Of a stretch of 64,000 nucleotides of DNA, positions 11,051 to 22,740 are shown piece by piece. Under the pieces are notes generated by a model that saw only the letters and a program-made list of their open reading frames with translations, searched no databases and was not told the DNA's origin. Position 1 is the stretch's first letter. Every line of letters starts with the position of its first letter. A program made the position numbers and the translations under genes. The stretch lies in assembly GCA_025024175.1 (NCBI GenBank), contig QCXZ01000064.1:53899325-53963324 (forward strand). Direction: 5' to 3'. Origin of the DNA: Rhyzopertha dominica (taxonomy: Eukaryota; Arthropoda; Insecta; Coleoptera; Bostrichidae).

Positions 11051-12950
11051 TTTAAACGTTGCAATAGTTGGTTACTTTTGACGTATAGTGCATTATATCA
11101 AACCTGTCTACTTACTGAATTACTTAGAATTGTGCAGCTTATCACGCTTTTTCCCCTCGACATCTAAACGTCTTGACATAAAAGGAACCCTAATTTTGCT
11201 AATCAAATTCCAATGCTACGTACTGCATATCGGCCAATAAGCGATTTAAAACAGTGGTCTCCAATTATAAAAGTTAACGGCATTGTTTGCGTTGTTTATG
11301 CTAAAACAATTACCGATAATTGTAGAAGCCTTTATAAGAACACAGCAATTAACGAGTGAGCCCATTCTTTGGCAAGAAGATCACGAACAAAACACAAAAA
11401 AAGTCTGAATTTATTGCAGACTCGGCCGTAGACAGAAGCAAAATACATCGTTGAAACTCGATGTGTACTTATTCAGTTCATTACTGAATAAAAACAGGTC
11501 CATAAACAACAGCCGACTTTGCCATTCTAAGTGAATGGAAATTCATTTTAATGTCCTGTGCTTCTGTTGGGAATCCATCAGCTATCGCGTTTGGAATCGA
11601 ATCTATGTTTCCTGTTTTGCACTCGGCTGCTTGAACTCGAGCTGTAAATAAAAGAGGTTTGCAAAAAGCGGAATAATGCGCGGTTGCTGTGATGTGCACA
11701 TTCCTACCAGCGCTTAAGCGAACTAAGAATTCATATAAGGAATATGGTAAATGTAATATTTCAAACGATGTGGTTTACTTTTTTCTAGAGATAAAAAGTT
11801 TTAACAAAATGCATCCTGCGTCGAAATAAAACTAGATCAAATTCAGTGAATGACCAGTATTAAATGCCTTTAGCACAAACTAGAGACAAATCAACCAAAT
11901 ATATTTCATAATCCACTGACCTACATTGTAATGCTTGTTAAAATATACTACTGAATGACGTATATTGCAAGATAATTTATAATTTAAATAATATAAACAT
12001 TAAGCTTATTCTGCATAATAACTACCAAAATTCGTAATCTACATTGGCGTTGGATCGTACACTTGTTGTTTCTGCAAAAACAGATTTTGCTTGCTCGATG
12101 CTTTATAAGCTGAAACGATTGTGAGATGTTTGCCGAATAAAACTTGTAGTAGTGTGACCGTTTGATTTCATATTACAGAGTATTCCTCAATAATTTTATA
12201 AGTAACACGTTAACTAATTTTAGCGTGTGTTAGTAATTTTGTAGTCCGTTCGTACAACTCTTATTACTTCAGTTTTTTACTTACGCAAAGTCTATTAAGA
12301 ATGAAGAATATTAGTTTTCTGGGAGAGTCAAAAGGGTTTTTCCTTTCGATCGACGGTACAGCATTTTCAGGGACCGCATCACAAGCAGCATGCTGAGGAA
12401 GAATTCGATCCCTAGACCATATTTTATCTTTCTCTTCTCTTCGTCTTATTTAATTATCGTGTTTTGTAGTTGTATATGGTTGAACGCACCAGCTTATAAT
12501 CTGTGTCTCTATACATAGCGGTCGTACGTTCAAAATGCAGCGTTTTGTTTTGTCTGCATGTATAGAAAGTTCGAGATACATTCACTATCAAGTTCTTTCA
12601 TTGTTTTACCTTTATCGTTTATATATTTTTTGTGAAAAATCAAGGATGTACGCTGCTTTGGAGAATTAATTAAATTACTATATGAATATAATATCTCTTA
12701 CACATTTATATTCTATGGGCGTACCTGTCATGCTTGCAAATAATACTATATGTGGAACTATTACAAGTAAAGATACGGTTATAAATTTAGATTGACGTAT
12801 GTGCTCACAACACAACTCAAAAGGAAAATGGTTTCGAATGTTTGTGTTTTATTGTGTATTTAGTTTTCGTGTGCCCACAAACGATTAAAGTCTGTTTCAT
12901 GTTGAACAAGAATAAATAAAAAAATTATGATGTTTAAATTATGCGCAGTT
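11050..12950. other. Non-coding stretch with a GC-richer block at 11340-11720
   Basis: No gene or transposon protein is recognised. 11340-11720 is richer in G+C than its flanks, contains a small hairpin (TTCAG...CTGAA, 11473-11489), and could be a conserved regulatory block. 11720-12950 is plain AT-rich DNA with no signal I can support. Confidence 0.35.
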
Positions 12951-12954
12951 ATTA

Positions 12955-13080
12955 GAGTAGTCTTTAATTCGGCGAAGTACAGACCAAAGCAAATGGACGA
13001 TGTCTTCTTGCGGTAAGCTGTCACAGGCTTGTTGAACAAATATCCAAAATTGGTCCTAAGTATTTGGCGGTTGCAGCAAC
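12955..13080 (-). pseudogene. Possible Tc1-like transposase C-terminal scrap
   Basis: One minus-strand frame reads DQFWIFVQQACDSLPQEDIV followed by HLLWSVLRRI. The W-x(4)-W/C-(D/N)-x-(L/I)PQ pattern followed by S-x-x-RR is typical of the last helix of Tc1-family transposases. Only about 40 residues are seen and no catalytic residue is present, so this could be chance. Confidence 0.3.
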
Positions 13081-13419
13081 AAATCGCTGGTTTACTCTGC
13101 CAACAAAATTTGGTAGCATTATACTGAAGCTACTTCTGCTCTTCCGCCTGTCCCCGGGATTCATGAGGAAAGAGAATATTCGTGTACGTTAAACTAAATC
13201 TACTGGAAATTAAAGAGACAACAATAGAGGCTATAGAAGACACAAGTGACAACAAAAAAGGGAAAGGAATAACATGCAATAATCAAGACAGTGAAAAAGT
13301 GAAAAAAGAGGAGAAAACAGAAGAGCGAAATACATCGGATCGGATGCGACAAGTGACCTAACTAGGAACAGGTCTGTCACCGGGCGCCGCCAGCACCAGA
13401 AAACTAAAGTTATGCGTTC

Positions 13420-14760
13420 TTGTGTTCGCTCTATTTGCTCCAGCAAAAATTCACCCAACTTCTTCCTTATGTTGAAAGGGGACATAGATTTGAAACGCGG
13501 GGACGTTGTAAGAGAAGCTTCGTTGGAAAAAGCGCTTTTTTATTGAGCGACCGTAATTAAACTTTTCCTCCTGATGTTAACATGATGCACGTCCGTTCCA
13601 AAAGTTATTAATTTGGATAGGTACTGAGGCATTTTGTATAAAACTATATTATGATATAAGACAACTGAATGAAAGTATCGACGACGTTCAGAGTTCTTCA
13701 CTTTGTACGTAATTCTCGAATATCCCTGAATGCTGTAAACAAACATAAGGCACGAGTTCTGCATGCGTTGAATTTTTTTTTACAGAAAATCTGANCCAGA
13801 NCGTAATCAGAATCACAAAAATTAAAATGACAAAACACAACAATAACCTCAACTTAGCATCTAACATATGACGATTCGAATGCAGTATTTTCAAATTCCC
13901 AAAAGCTTTACTAATGAATTTACTGATATGCTCTCTAAATATGAGATTTTCATCTATATAAAGATCTAAGTTTCTAACAACTTTTTGATAACATAAAAGG
14001 GTTCCATCCAACCTCACATCTAGCTATGATCACAAGCTAGGAATATATTTTGGTTTCCAAATAAAAATAAGTTTGGATTTAGCTGTGCCTTACCGACAGA
14101 GAAGCAATACGTCTGAGATCGCTAGTGAGGAAGGCGTTGGCAATATTCACCTCTGCATACTCACGGTACTGGCTCTATTGTAATCTACCACAAATTCTTG
14201 AAGTACCAATAATAAACAACAATGGATGCTTGCGGAACACCAGAAGTAATATCGGCCCAATAGGATATCTCCTTCCCTAAAACCACGCGCTGACGAGCTA
14301 AAAAGCTGTGCGCCAATCTAATAGCACTCTCATGAAAGCTGTTATAGTTAAGAATTGAAAGTAGTAAACAGTGATTAAAAGTGTTGAAGGTTTTAGAATA
14401 ATCTAGGAGAACCAGCAACGTCAATTTGTCATCATCAGTAGCCCTCAGTATGTCATCCGAGATCTTTATCAACGATGTAGTGCAGCTGTCCTGAAAACCT
14501 CTAATCTGCTGATCCATAAATTTCTTCTATAAGTTTGGATATGACAGATAAAATACTAATTGGTCCAAGATCTTTTCTTTATGTTGGATTGTTCTTCCTA
14601 GGAAATGGATGGATGAAAGATAGCTTCCATTGGTGAGGAAAAACGCTATTGACAATGCAATTTTTTTAATAGGAGTAATATAAGTAGCAATAAATGTATA
14701 GTATAGTATAGTAACGAGAAGAGGAACTTTTGCCAATTATATTTTAAAATACTCTTAATT
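13420..14760 (-). pseudogene. LINE-C: Jockey-like RT fragment (family II)
   Basis: Reading from 14760 down: IHPFPRKNNPT and DLGPISILSVISKLIEEIY, then VLLDYSKTFNTFNHCLLLSI, SGVPQASIV (normally GVPQGSILGP), the thumb motif NLDLYIDENLIFREHISKFI, then GTDVHHVNIRRKSLITV and FKSMSPFNIRKKLGEFLLEQ at the C-terminus. The catalytic YADD region falls between the two main open segments and is lost. Several frameshifts and two N bases are present. The endonuclease half is absent. Confidence 0.82.
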
Positions 14761-17090
14761 AATACCAGATGATACCGACTTCCAAGGTATATAGTGCCCT
14801 ATACCATGACACCAGGACTCTCACATGTCTTCGTCCATAGTTAAACTCATCACTCAGACACATGAAGATCCACACCACGTCCCAGTTCGATCTGGTTTAA
14901 CTTCATTGCAAGAGACGAGTTTTGTGCAGCGGAGTGAGCTGTATCATTAACTCTTTCATTAACTTAATCTGAAGTTTGGCACTTTCATTATAATATGAAA
15001 ATGGCTTTTTTGATGAAATCAATAATAAGCACTAGGTGTGGGCATTTTAGCAATCTTTGAGTACACAAGAATAGGTGAGTGGTTTTCAACACTGCAAAGT
15101 TTACTTTATTATTGTATGATGAATGTAAAAACTGTAGAGAAATTGAGAGAAAATATATAACGTGCAAATTTGATGGGGTGAGCCACATCTACATTCAAGT
15201 GTTATTTACTTATGAACTTCACGATATTATGAGTAACAACAATCCGCACAGGCTTGCCAGAGAATGAATCGTTGTCTTCCTGAATTCACTGCCGTCTCAG
15301 TCACTTAGTAAATCCGTGCTTGTTTAGCTGTCAGCATTAATGATTGATCTGAGTCGTAAAGAAAGGCCTAATGCATATTTACTTTGCAAACCTGAGAGCA
15401 TAACCTGTACTCGTAGAACTAAACGGCTACGGCATCCCCATGCGGCAACAGATATTAGCTATTTACGTCATGACCAGGCACATTTTATTCAACAGGCTGT
15501 AATCATGAGCAGCCGAATAAATCAAAGAGACTAATCAATGCCTGCCTAAACAACGTAAATAGATACGTCGTTATGTTTTATTGAGGCAGTAACGCTGCAA
15601 CAAGCTTCGTCTAGCGCAATAACCGTAAAATGTGTGATTTTTATGCCGGTGAAAACACGAGAGTAGACGATCATTTAGATGAAAGAAAATGTAGTTGTCT
15701 GTTGCGTAGCGATTATTACATGAGTAAAGGTCCAGTGGAGACCATGAGTCACGCATGTCACGGGAGATGAGACAAAATCTTTCGAAACATACAATTTAGT
15801 TAATTCGAAGAAAAAATTATAGTAATTAAAAAGACGTAAGATGATTTTTAGTTAGGATACAAATTATGTTATCCACAGCATTTACTTGATCAGTTGTACT
15901 AATCTTTACTGAAGAGGTAATTTGTATTACAAATAGTAATTCAATTTTTCACCTTCATTTCCGTTTGCGTTGTAAAATTGATGTTTGGAAATGAAAAAGT
16001 TAATGTAGCCAATACTCGTAGATCTGTTGTGTTCGCTGCTGCTCCGAGCAGTATATGATTTTTATTATCTTTACTTTTAGCAAAAGCTATGTAAACATAT
16101 TTTTACACATCTCTTAATAGGTGTATAGTAAAATAGATACTATTAAGTGATAATAACGTGTTGAAGTGAATTTCTATACAGCGCTCACAAATTTTTCCGC
16201 ACCTGTTGTCCCAATTACAACTTGCTCCGCCTAAAATCTCCGACGTTGTTCAACTCAAGTTTGGAAAAATGCTAGAACAGATTAATTTTACCTCGAAGGA
16301 GCACTACATTTTGTTTTGGTTCCAAAGTTATTTTCATACCCCTAAAGCGTCCAGAAACACTTAAAAAACTGATCTAGCAAGAGAAGTCGAGTAACAAAAC
16401 ATNTTGAAGTTACTTTCATTGCGTATGCAACTTTTTCTTTAGAATCACCAAATTGTTTAAGATTCATTGTCCCAATAATCAATCTGGAATACTCTTGTTC
16501 AAATTGTGAACCAGTTTCTTTGTGGTATCTCATCTGCATTTCTCATGATGATGGTCTGTTACAGAGTTTCTACTTGATTTCATAAATTATTGTCGCCAGT
16601 AGCTGAGTTAAAAATAGAAGCTTATAACACAGAACAAAGAAATTAATTTTTGAAACTCTACTCAAAAAATAACGCATGTGCCAGTGTGACTGCTAGGCTC
16701 TTCAATCAAATGCATAAACTAGCAAGTTAGTCGTCAGTATGTGACTAGTTTAATTGCACAAATGAGGAAATTAAATCTGTTACAAACAACTAAAATAACC
16801 TTGACCGTTATATCTGAAATATCACTATAGTTATCTTTTAATGATAAAAAGATATCTGTGACAAAATATGCTAAAAATTTAGCGACCGAAAAAGTAGGAT
16901 TCTTCGGATTATCAACAACTATAAGTTTCATCTGTACAAGACAAAAAACCTTTCCAAAAATTAAACGAAAAGATGATGCTGATGTTTAGAGTTTTGCAAA
17001 AATTTTGCTGAGCATTTGATTTATGACCCAGGTTTACTTCACAACATTTGTTTCTTTGGTGAAATGTCTCCAGTATAATAACTAAGAAAA
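14760..17090. other. Non-coding stretch; GC-richer block 15290-15780; unrecognised minus frame 16342-16539
   Basis: 15290-15780 is compositionally distinct, has no long frame and may be a conserved regulatory block. A 65-codon minus frame at 16342-16539 (starts MQMRYHKETGSQFEQEYSRL) reads like protein, but I recognise no family and it has one N. The rest is AT-rich without signal. Confidence 0.35.
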
Positions 17091-17091
17091 A

Positions 17092-17930
17092 TATTTTTAA
17101 CATACTCTTCTTCAAGAGTTATACGTTTAATCCAATGCTTTCTAACTTTTCGATATATTTCTTGTAGAACAATTAGTTTTTGCTTTCGGAATGTGCCTCA
17201 GTTTGAACAATCATTTGGGCCAAAATTTCTTTCCCTGGGACATCTTTTTGAGGTCTGCAGAAAGATCTGGAGACAGCGGTGGGTGCAGAAGCAATTTAAA
17301 GCGCGATTCGTTCAATTTAACCATCGTCTCTCATGTTCTCATCACTTTGTTACACGGGACATTGCATTGGCAACACATCACTTCTTTATTAATTTCTACA
17401 CCTGGTAGATCTGACAATGCCATTATTATTCGATATTGATAATTCTACCTTCTTCAAGAGAGTCGTTAAATAAAATACCATGAGTGTCCAAAAATACGGC
17501 CAGCTGACTCTCGAGTTTTTGGTAGCTTTAGATTAAGACCACTTAACCGGCACTGCCCACTAAGGATCTTTTTTATCCAGGTGTGTAGTGGTGGATCCGT
17601 GTTTCATCCATTGTCACATACCGACACCAGAATTCTTTTTATCTCGCTTGAAGAGCTCCAAACAGCGCTCTGAATCGTCGACGAGTCGATGTGAGCAAAC
17701 ACAGCACCCACTTCGAAAGCCACTTATCATGCTCAAATTTTGGTATAAAATTGTAAACACACTACCTACTGATATCCTTGAGATGTCGGCTATCTCGCGC
17801 AATTTTCCTTTGCGTTCTATCAAAATCATTTTGTGGGTTTTTTAATGTTTTCCGGAAAAACTTCCGTTTATGGGTTACCAGAGCGTTTAGTATCATCGAT
17901 GTTTATACGACCCCGTTTAGATTCTGCATT
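17092..17930 (-). pseudogene. mariner-2 transposase relic
   Basis: Minus-strand motifs in order: ESKRGRINIDDTKRSGNP (HTH linker), KLREIADISRISVGSVFTIL, RLVDDSERCLELFKRD, then in another frame YVTMDETRIHHYTPG (about 17581-17628, Trp replaced by Arg after the first catalytic Asp). HGILFNDSLEEGRIIN, FKLLLHPPLSPDLS-ADLKKM and KHWIKRITLEEEYV follow at the C-terminus. The block normally reading DNAPCHKS has become CNVPCNKV, losing the second Asp. The third catalytic Asp is deleted with the SDFFLF segment. No ITR is seen, and the N-terminus is cut off where the RTE fragment begins. It belongs to a different mariner lineage from mariner-1. Confidence 0.82.
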
Positions 17931-17938
17931 CTTCTTCT

Positions 17939-18298
17939 TTACGTGCCGTCTCCTTTAAGAAGGTTGGCTACCATCATGGCGATTTTTATCTTTGAAGTTG
18001 CGGATTTAAACAACTCAACAGAGCNGCTGTTGTACCACTGCCTTAGGTTGTTCAACCAGGAGATGCGTCTTCTTCTTTTTTCCTGTATTTTTCCTTGTAT
18101 AATAGTTTGCAACAGTGTATACCTCTCCCCTCTCATCACGTGGTCCAGATATTGTAATTTTCTGATTTTGATTGTGTTGATTATTTCTTTTTCTTTTCTC
18201 ATTCTTCTCAATACCTCCTGGTTCGTTGTTCTGCTCACCCAGCTTATTTTGAGGATTCTTCGATATGTCCACATCTCGAATGCTGGCAGTGTCATGGG
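17939..18298 (-). pseudogene. RTE-type LINE 3' terminal fragment
   Basis: The 118-codon open frame reads FEMWTYRRILKISW, EVLRRMRKEKEIINTIKIRK, LQYLDHVMRG, then RRRISWLNNLRQWY and FKSATSKIKIAMMVANL before its stop. This is the hallmark C-terminus of RTE-like retrotransposon proteins, usually L-x-HIMR, GRRR-SWL-NLR. It has one N codon but no internal stop. The match stops abruptly at about 18298, so the copy is 5'-truncated as usual for LINEs. It abuts mariner-2 within about 15 bp. Confidence 0.88.
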
Positions 18299-18569
18299 TG
18301 CATTTGTTAAATTGAATTGTGAATTTATAACCGTGACGGGAATAAAGTATGGTGTGCCAATTATTGACAGATTTTGTGGATCTACTGCGCCTTACGTCAC
18401 CTTGGGCGCAAAGTGCATAACTGACGTTTGTCTATTATAATTGTTTATTACTAACTGTTGGGTTTCTCTGTGATTTTAAGTCACATTTAGTGCCTTGCCA
18501 TCATTTGTACAATACCAACGTGTGCGGTGCACCAGTACAGAAGAACAAAAGGATTTGTTTTACATAACA

Positions 18570-20947
18570 TACACTAAATCCTGACAACCCTTCGATTCAG
18601 GATCGTAGGGTATCGACGTTGCTGAATTTCTCCCAGTTCTTTAGTTTTCGTCAGTACAATTGCGTTCTAAATTCGTCAAATGCTTTGTTGGATCTCCTTT
18701 TCTCTGATATAAACTGTGATATTTTTCGTGACTGATCCACTTATCGTTGAGGACGCTTACCATCCGGCGCTGTATATTTCCGTTTCCTTTGGACGCGCCT
18801 TTGGGAGACGAAAGGATTTTCGACGTCCAGTGCTAACAAGTAATAGGACCTATAATTTTAAAAAAGCAAACTACCCTGCTTTTTATGCTTCACTTCTAGA
18901 GATTGATTGGTCCATTCTACAATCTTGTAATAATGTGGACGATATGATTGAGTTATTTTATGGCTGCTTATACGAAGTTTTGGACAGACATGTTCCTCTT
19001 TGGAGGTCTGTAAGTCGCTGCTTCCCTAAATGGATAAAGCCGAAAATAATACGAAATATCAAGAAGAAAGCTCGGCACTTAAGCGCTTTAATTCTATCTA
19101 CCATTTCCATAAGTATCGGCGACTAAGATCTGTAGTTAAGAAAGATATTCGGGAGGCTTTTAATAGTTACCTGAATGAAGTGCAAGATTCCATAAAGAGT
19201 AACCCGTCTCAATTTTGGTCATTTGTGCAAAACACGAGAAAAGCTACAAGAATACCAGGTACTATGAGTTGTAACGGTAAAAAGGTAAAAGATCAACAGG
19301 ACATTGTTAATAAATTTGCCGAATTCTTTAAAAGTGCATACTCTTCAATTGGGGGAGACGTTGCAACCTCAATCGCTTTTCAAGATCGCTTTCCATATAG
19401 CAATCTTATCAACTTTGAGCCTTTTACAAAGAAAGATATATTGATTGAAGCTAAAAGATTACCTGATAGGTTCACGGCAGGTCCTGATCTGATTCCCTTC
19501 TTTCTGGTTAAGGACTGCGCTGCAGTTTTTGTTGAGCCGCTCTTTTTAATATTCAATTTAATTCTAAATTCCTCTACATACCCCGGATTTTGGAAGACAT
19601 CGAGAATAACTCCTGTATATAAATCGGGTGATCTCAAATCTCAAATTACCGACCCATTTCATTGTAATTTGTAATTCCTCTAAAATTTTTGAGTCTCTAT
19701 TATACCATCAAATTTTTGAAGCCACGAAACTCATGCTATCTGATAAACAACATGGTTTTATAAAAAAAACGATCTACTTTAACAAACTTAGCTGTATTTA
19801 CTCAATTCATTTTTGAGGAGGTTGACAGGGGCGGACAAGTTGATGCCATATATACGGACCTATCGAAGGCATTTGATAAGGTTAACCACTCCATTCTTAT
19901 ATCCAAACTGAATCGCTTATTTGGATTTTCTCCAAAATCAACTGATTTGTTAGAATCGTACTTAAGACAAAGATGTGTCTTTGTATCTTATAATTTTTTC
20001 ATTCTTTTTGTTTTATTCCTGAATCTGGTGTTCCTCAAGGTTCTAATCTGGGTCCGCTTCTCTTTCTACTGTTCATTAATGATATCTTTGAATCAATATC
20101 ATCGAGTTCATTATTATGTGCAGATGACTTAAGCATTTACAGTACTGTCAACTATGAGACGGATGCTAAGACCTTACAAAATGATTTGGTAAGGGTCTCT
20201 GAGTGGTGCCGTTGTAACCAGCTGGCACTAAATATTAACAAGTGTAAGACTATATCCTTCACCAAGAGAATTTATCCCATTCTGTATCAGTATACTGTCG
20301 ATAAAAACGTCTTAATGCGTGTAGTGACCATTAAAGATCTTGGGGTTATCTTGGATTCTAGGCTGACTTATACTGCATATATTATAAACAGAACGTCGGA
20401 GTCTCTCAAGACACTGGGTTTTGTAATCAGAAATTGTAGGTCCTTTACTAAAGTTAAATCTATATCTACGCTGTATATAGCCCTAGTTCGATCGAGACTG
20501 GAGTACTGTTCCTTAATCTGGGGTCCGACGTATACTGTGCATAAGATTGCTGTAGAAAGGGTTCAGAGACGTTGTTTNAAATTTATACACATGAAAACTT
20601 TTGGAACATATCCTGTGCGAGGCGCCGATCATGCTAGACTCCTGAGCAGTGTTGGCTTTAGAAGTCTAGAGAACAGAAGACGCTGTGCGGCCGTTAGGTT
20701 TTTGTACAAGATTTGGCATAATCAGACTGATGCGCCTGACCTGCTACATAAACTTAATATGGTAGTACCCCGTATGCAGTCACGGCAAAGCTTTGTCTTT
20801 TTTCTGCAACGAGCTCGAACCAACCTATTATACACTTCGCCTGTATATAAAATATGCCAGTGCTTTAACGCCATTTCTCACGTATGTGACATAAATTCTT
20901 GTACGCTGGCGCGTGTTGTAGAAGTGGTGACGAACTTCTACAACTAG
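18570..20947 (+). pseudogene. LINE-D: longest Jockey-like copy (family I), EN C-terminus to RT end
   Basis: The copy starts inside the endonuclease (LNSSNALLDLLFSDINCD, DPLIVEDAYHPAL). It then gives PKWIKPKIIRNIKKKA, FWSFVQNTRKAT, WKTSRITPVYKSGDLKSQI, IFESLLYHQIFE and LSDKQHGFIKK. VDAIYTDLSKAFDKVNHSIL, SGVPQGSNLGPLLFL and the catalytic box CADD near 20120-20131 follow. The C-terminus is one open frame, 20186-20947, including LALNINKCKTISFTKR and DLGVILDSRLTYTAYI. Frameshifts lie near 19126, 19674, 19816 and 20000-20180. It lacks the endonuclease N-terminus and ORF1. One codon holds an N (20578). It is the best template for the family. Confidence 0.9.
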
Positions 20948-21715
20948 CTAAGCCGTAATTCCAACAGAATTTCTTCCAACTAAGTTGTGATTTATTAAAC
21001 AGATTGTAACTTTACGAAAATGTGAATTTATAAAGAGGCATACGCAAAAATCATAGGTACTGGAACAAATAAGAAGTTTACAACATAATTTATTTAAATA
21101 ATATTCTTTAAAAATTCTTTACAAAAATTTGCCCACAGCTGAATAATATCGAAATCGGTTTAATTTACGCAATAAAATCCATTCTGTACTACTCTATTCT
21201 AACCGCTTTGATTTAAATGAAACCATGTTCGCTGGGTACTTCATCAGGCCCACTACTTCTATCCGTTAGATCAAATTTGTCGTTATTTAAAACGTCATGT
21301 ATGAAAGTTCTCAGCACGTTTCCATCTCGTGCTCCCCGTCGTGTCAATAGTAAATTATTAATCACTTTATGTAGCAACACAGACATGTGAACTTACCGGT
21401 ATCAGGGTTATTAGGAAGGAGTTATTAATAATGACCTATCTATTAAGTGAACAAGTAAATGAGAGAGTGATGTATCTATGATCCTCTTTACGACATGTTG
21501 TGTTCCTTCCTTTTCATTCACTACAATGTGATGTATTTCAGCATTTAATTAATGGTTTTTATCATTATATACTGACTGACATGCAAACAATGTATTCAGT
21601 GATCACTGCAACTCATTTTATAAAAATGTCAATTTTAATATGAAGTAATAAATCATCATAATTAATCAACGTTTATAAAAGTATATTAAAGGTCTCACAC
21701 TGTACTTGTTTAGGA

Positions 21716-21721
21716 TTTATT
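21716..21721 (-). terminator. AATAAA polyadenylation signal for the candidate exon
   Basis: Minus-strand AATAAA lies about 60 bases past the stop codon of the candidate exon at 21781-21907, a normal 3'UTR distance. AATAAA is common in AT-rich DNA, so it supports the exon only in combination. Confidence 0.35.
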
Positions 21722-21780
21722 TATAGCTTTTGGAAATACAACATACAAAACTAATTTTCATACGCGACTTTAGATTATAT

Positions 21781-21907
21781 CTATCGTGGATGGCTGCTGC
21801 CTTCGTGCTCCAGTGATGGAGCTTTCGGTATGCGAATAATGTCGTTAGCAGTCGCCAGAGGGCAAATTCTGGCTACTTGCAGATCCCACGTACCCGATAC
21901 CAGCGCC
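21781..21907 (-). CDS. Candidate 3'-terminal exon of an unidentified host gene
   Basis: On the minus strand a pyrimidine-rich stretch ending in TTTCAG is followed by 127 bases. These read, after one phase base, 41 codons and a TAG: ALVSGTWDLQVARICPLATA, then NDIIRIPKAPSLEHEG and SSHPR. Base composition is much richer in G+C than the surroundings, and a poly(A) signal follows about 60 bases later. I do not recognise the protein. If real, earlier exons should lie at higher coordinates on the minus strand, where no obvious partner is seen. Chance is not excluded for so short a frame. Confidence 0.35.
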
Positions 21908-21909
21908 CT

Positions 21910-22740
21910 GAAACGAATTTCAAGAAAATATTTGATTTAGAATGCGACAAGCTGGTATGCCGCTAATTTAATTAAACCTGCATAAATTGAATTTTATCTT
22001 AAATGCCTCAGCTTGCCTCCGGTATTTCATGCCTTTCTACACATTGTGGAAGACGATGGAATCAACTTAGGGGCACAAATGCAAATTAGGTGCGCACAAC
22101 CATGATATAGACTAATCGGCTTTGTATATTAGGTTGAAACAGAAATAAAATGAAAATTAATTCAAAACTGAAAAATACGACAAGTCACAGATATCATGCA
22201 GGTTGTAATCTGGATGTTCATTGTACATTCACAAAATTTTTATTTCATTATAGAAGTATTTTCAGAAATTATTGATTGCATACAATATAAATCGTTTGAC
22301 CTTAAATATAACGTTAGTTAAGCTTTTATTTATAAGTTGTAGTCCAAGAACTCGGTCGATTTTTATACTTTGAATGACTGAGAATTTTTATTTTACACAG
22401 GCAAGGTGACAGTCTTAAGGTATTCAACTGCCATAATTTTTTAACGGGATATAACCTTTATCTTTGAGAAATTGATATTGCACTGAAATAATATGCGCTG
22501 TTCTTTGTCTGACTCAAAATGAACGAAACCACCCTTGAATTTTTAGTGCCGCACTCTTTGAACATATAATATGGCCAATAAATTTCAATTTTAAAATTAA
22601 TACGTTTAATACGTTAAAAAAAAGGTGCACTCTAATGAAATAAGGGCTATAAATAAGCAATAAATAATGTCGGTAACCGAACTTATTGACTCTTTCATAG
22701 TTATATTATTATACTATATTATAACATGTTGAATGGATAC
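21910..22740. other. AT-rich spacer, nothing recognised
   Basis: No coding pattern, repeat or motif that I can support. Confidence 0.5.

Noticed and set aside
17191..17439. Two overlapping plus frames
   Set aside because: Both are shadows of the mariner-2 transposase C-terminal half.
17778..18440. 220-codon plus frame, the longest in its area, rich in hydrophobic residues
   Set aside because: It lies antisense to the RTE C-terminus and mariner-2; the minus strand carries clear family motifs, and the hydrophobic look comes from reading Lys/Arg-rich codons backwards.
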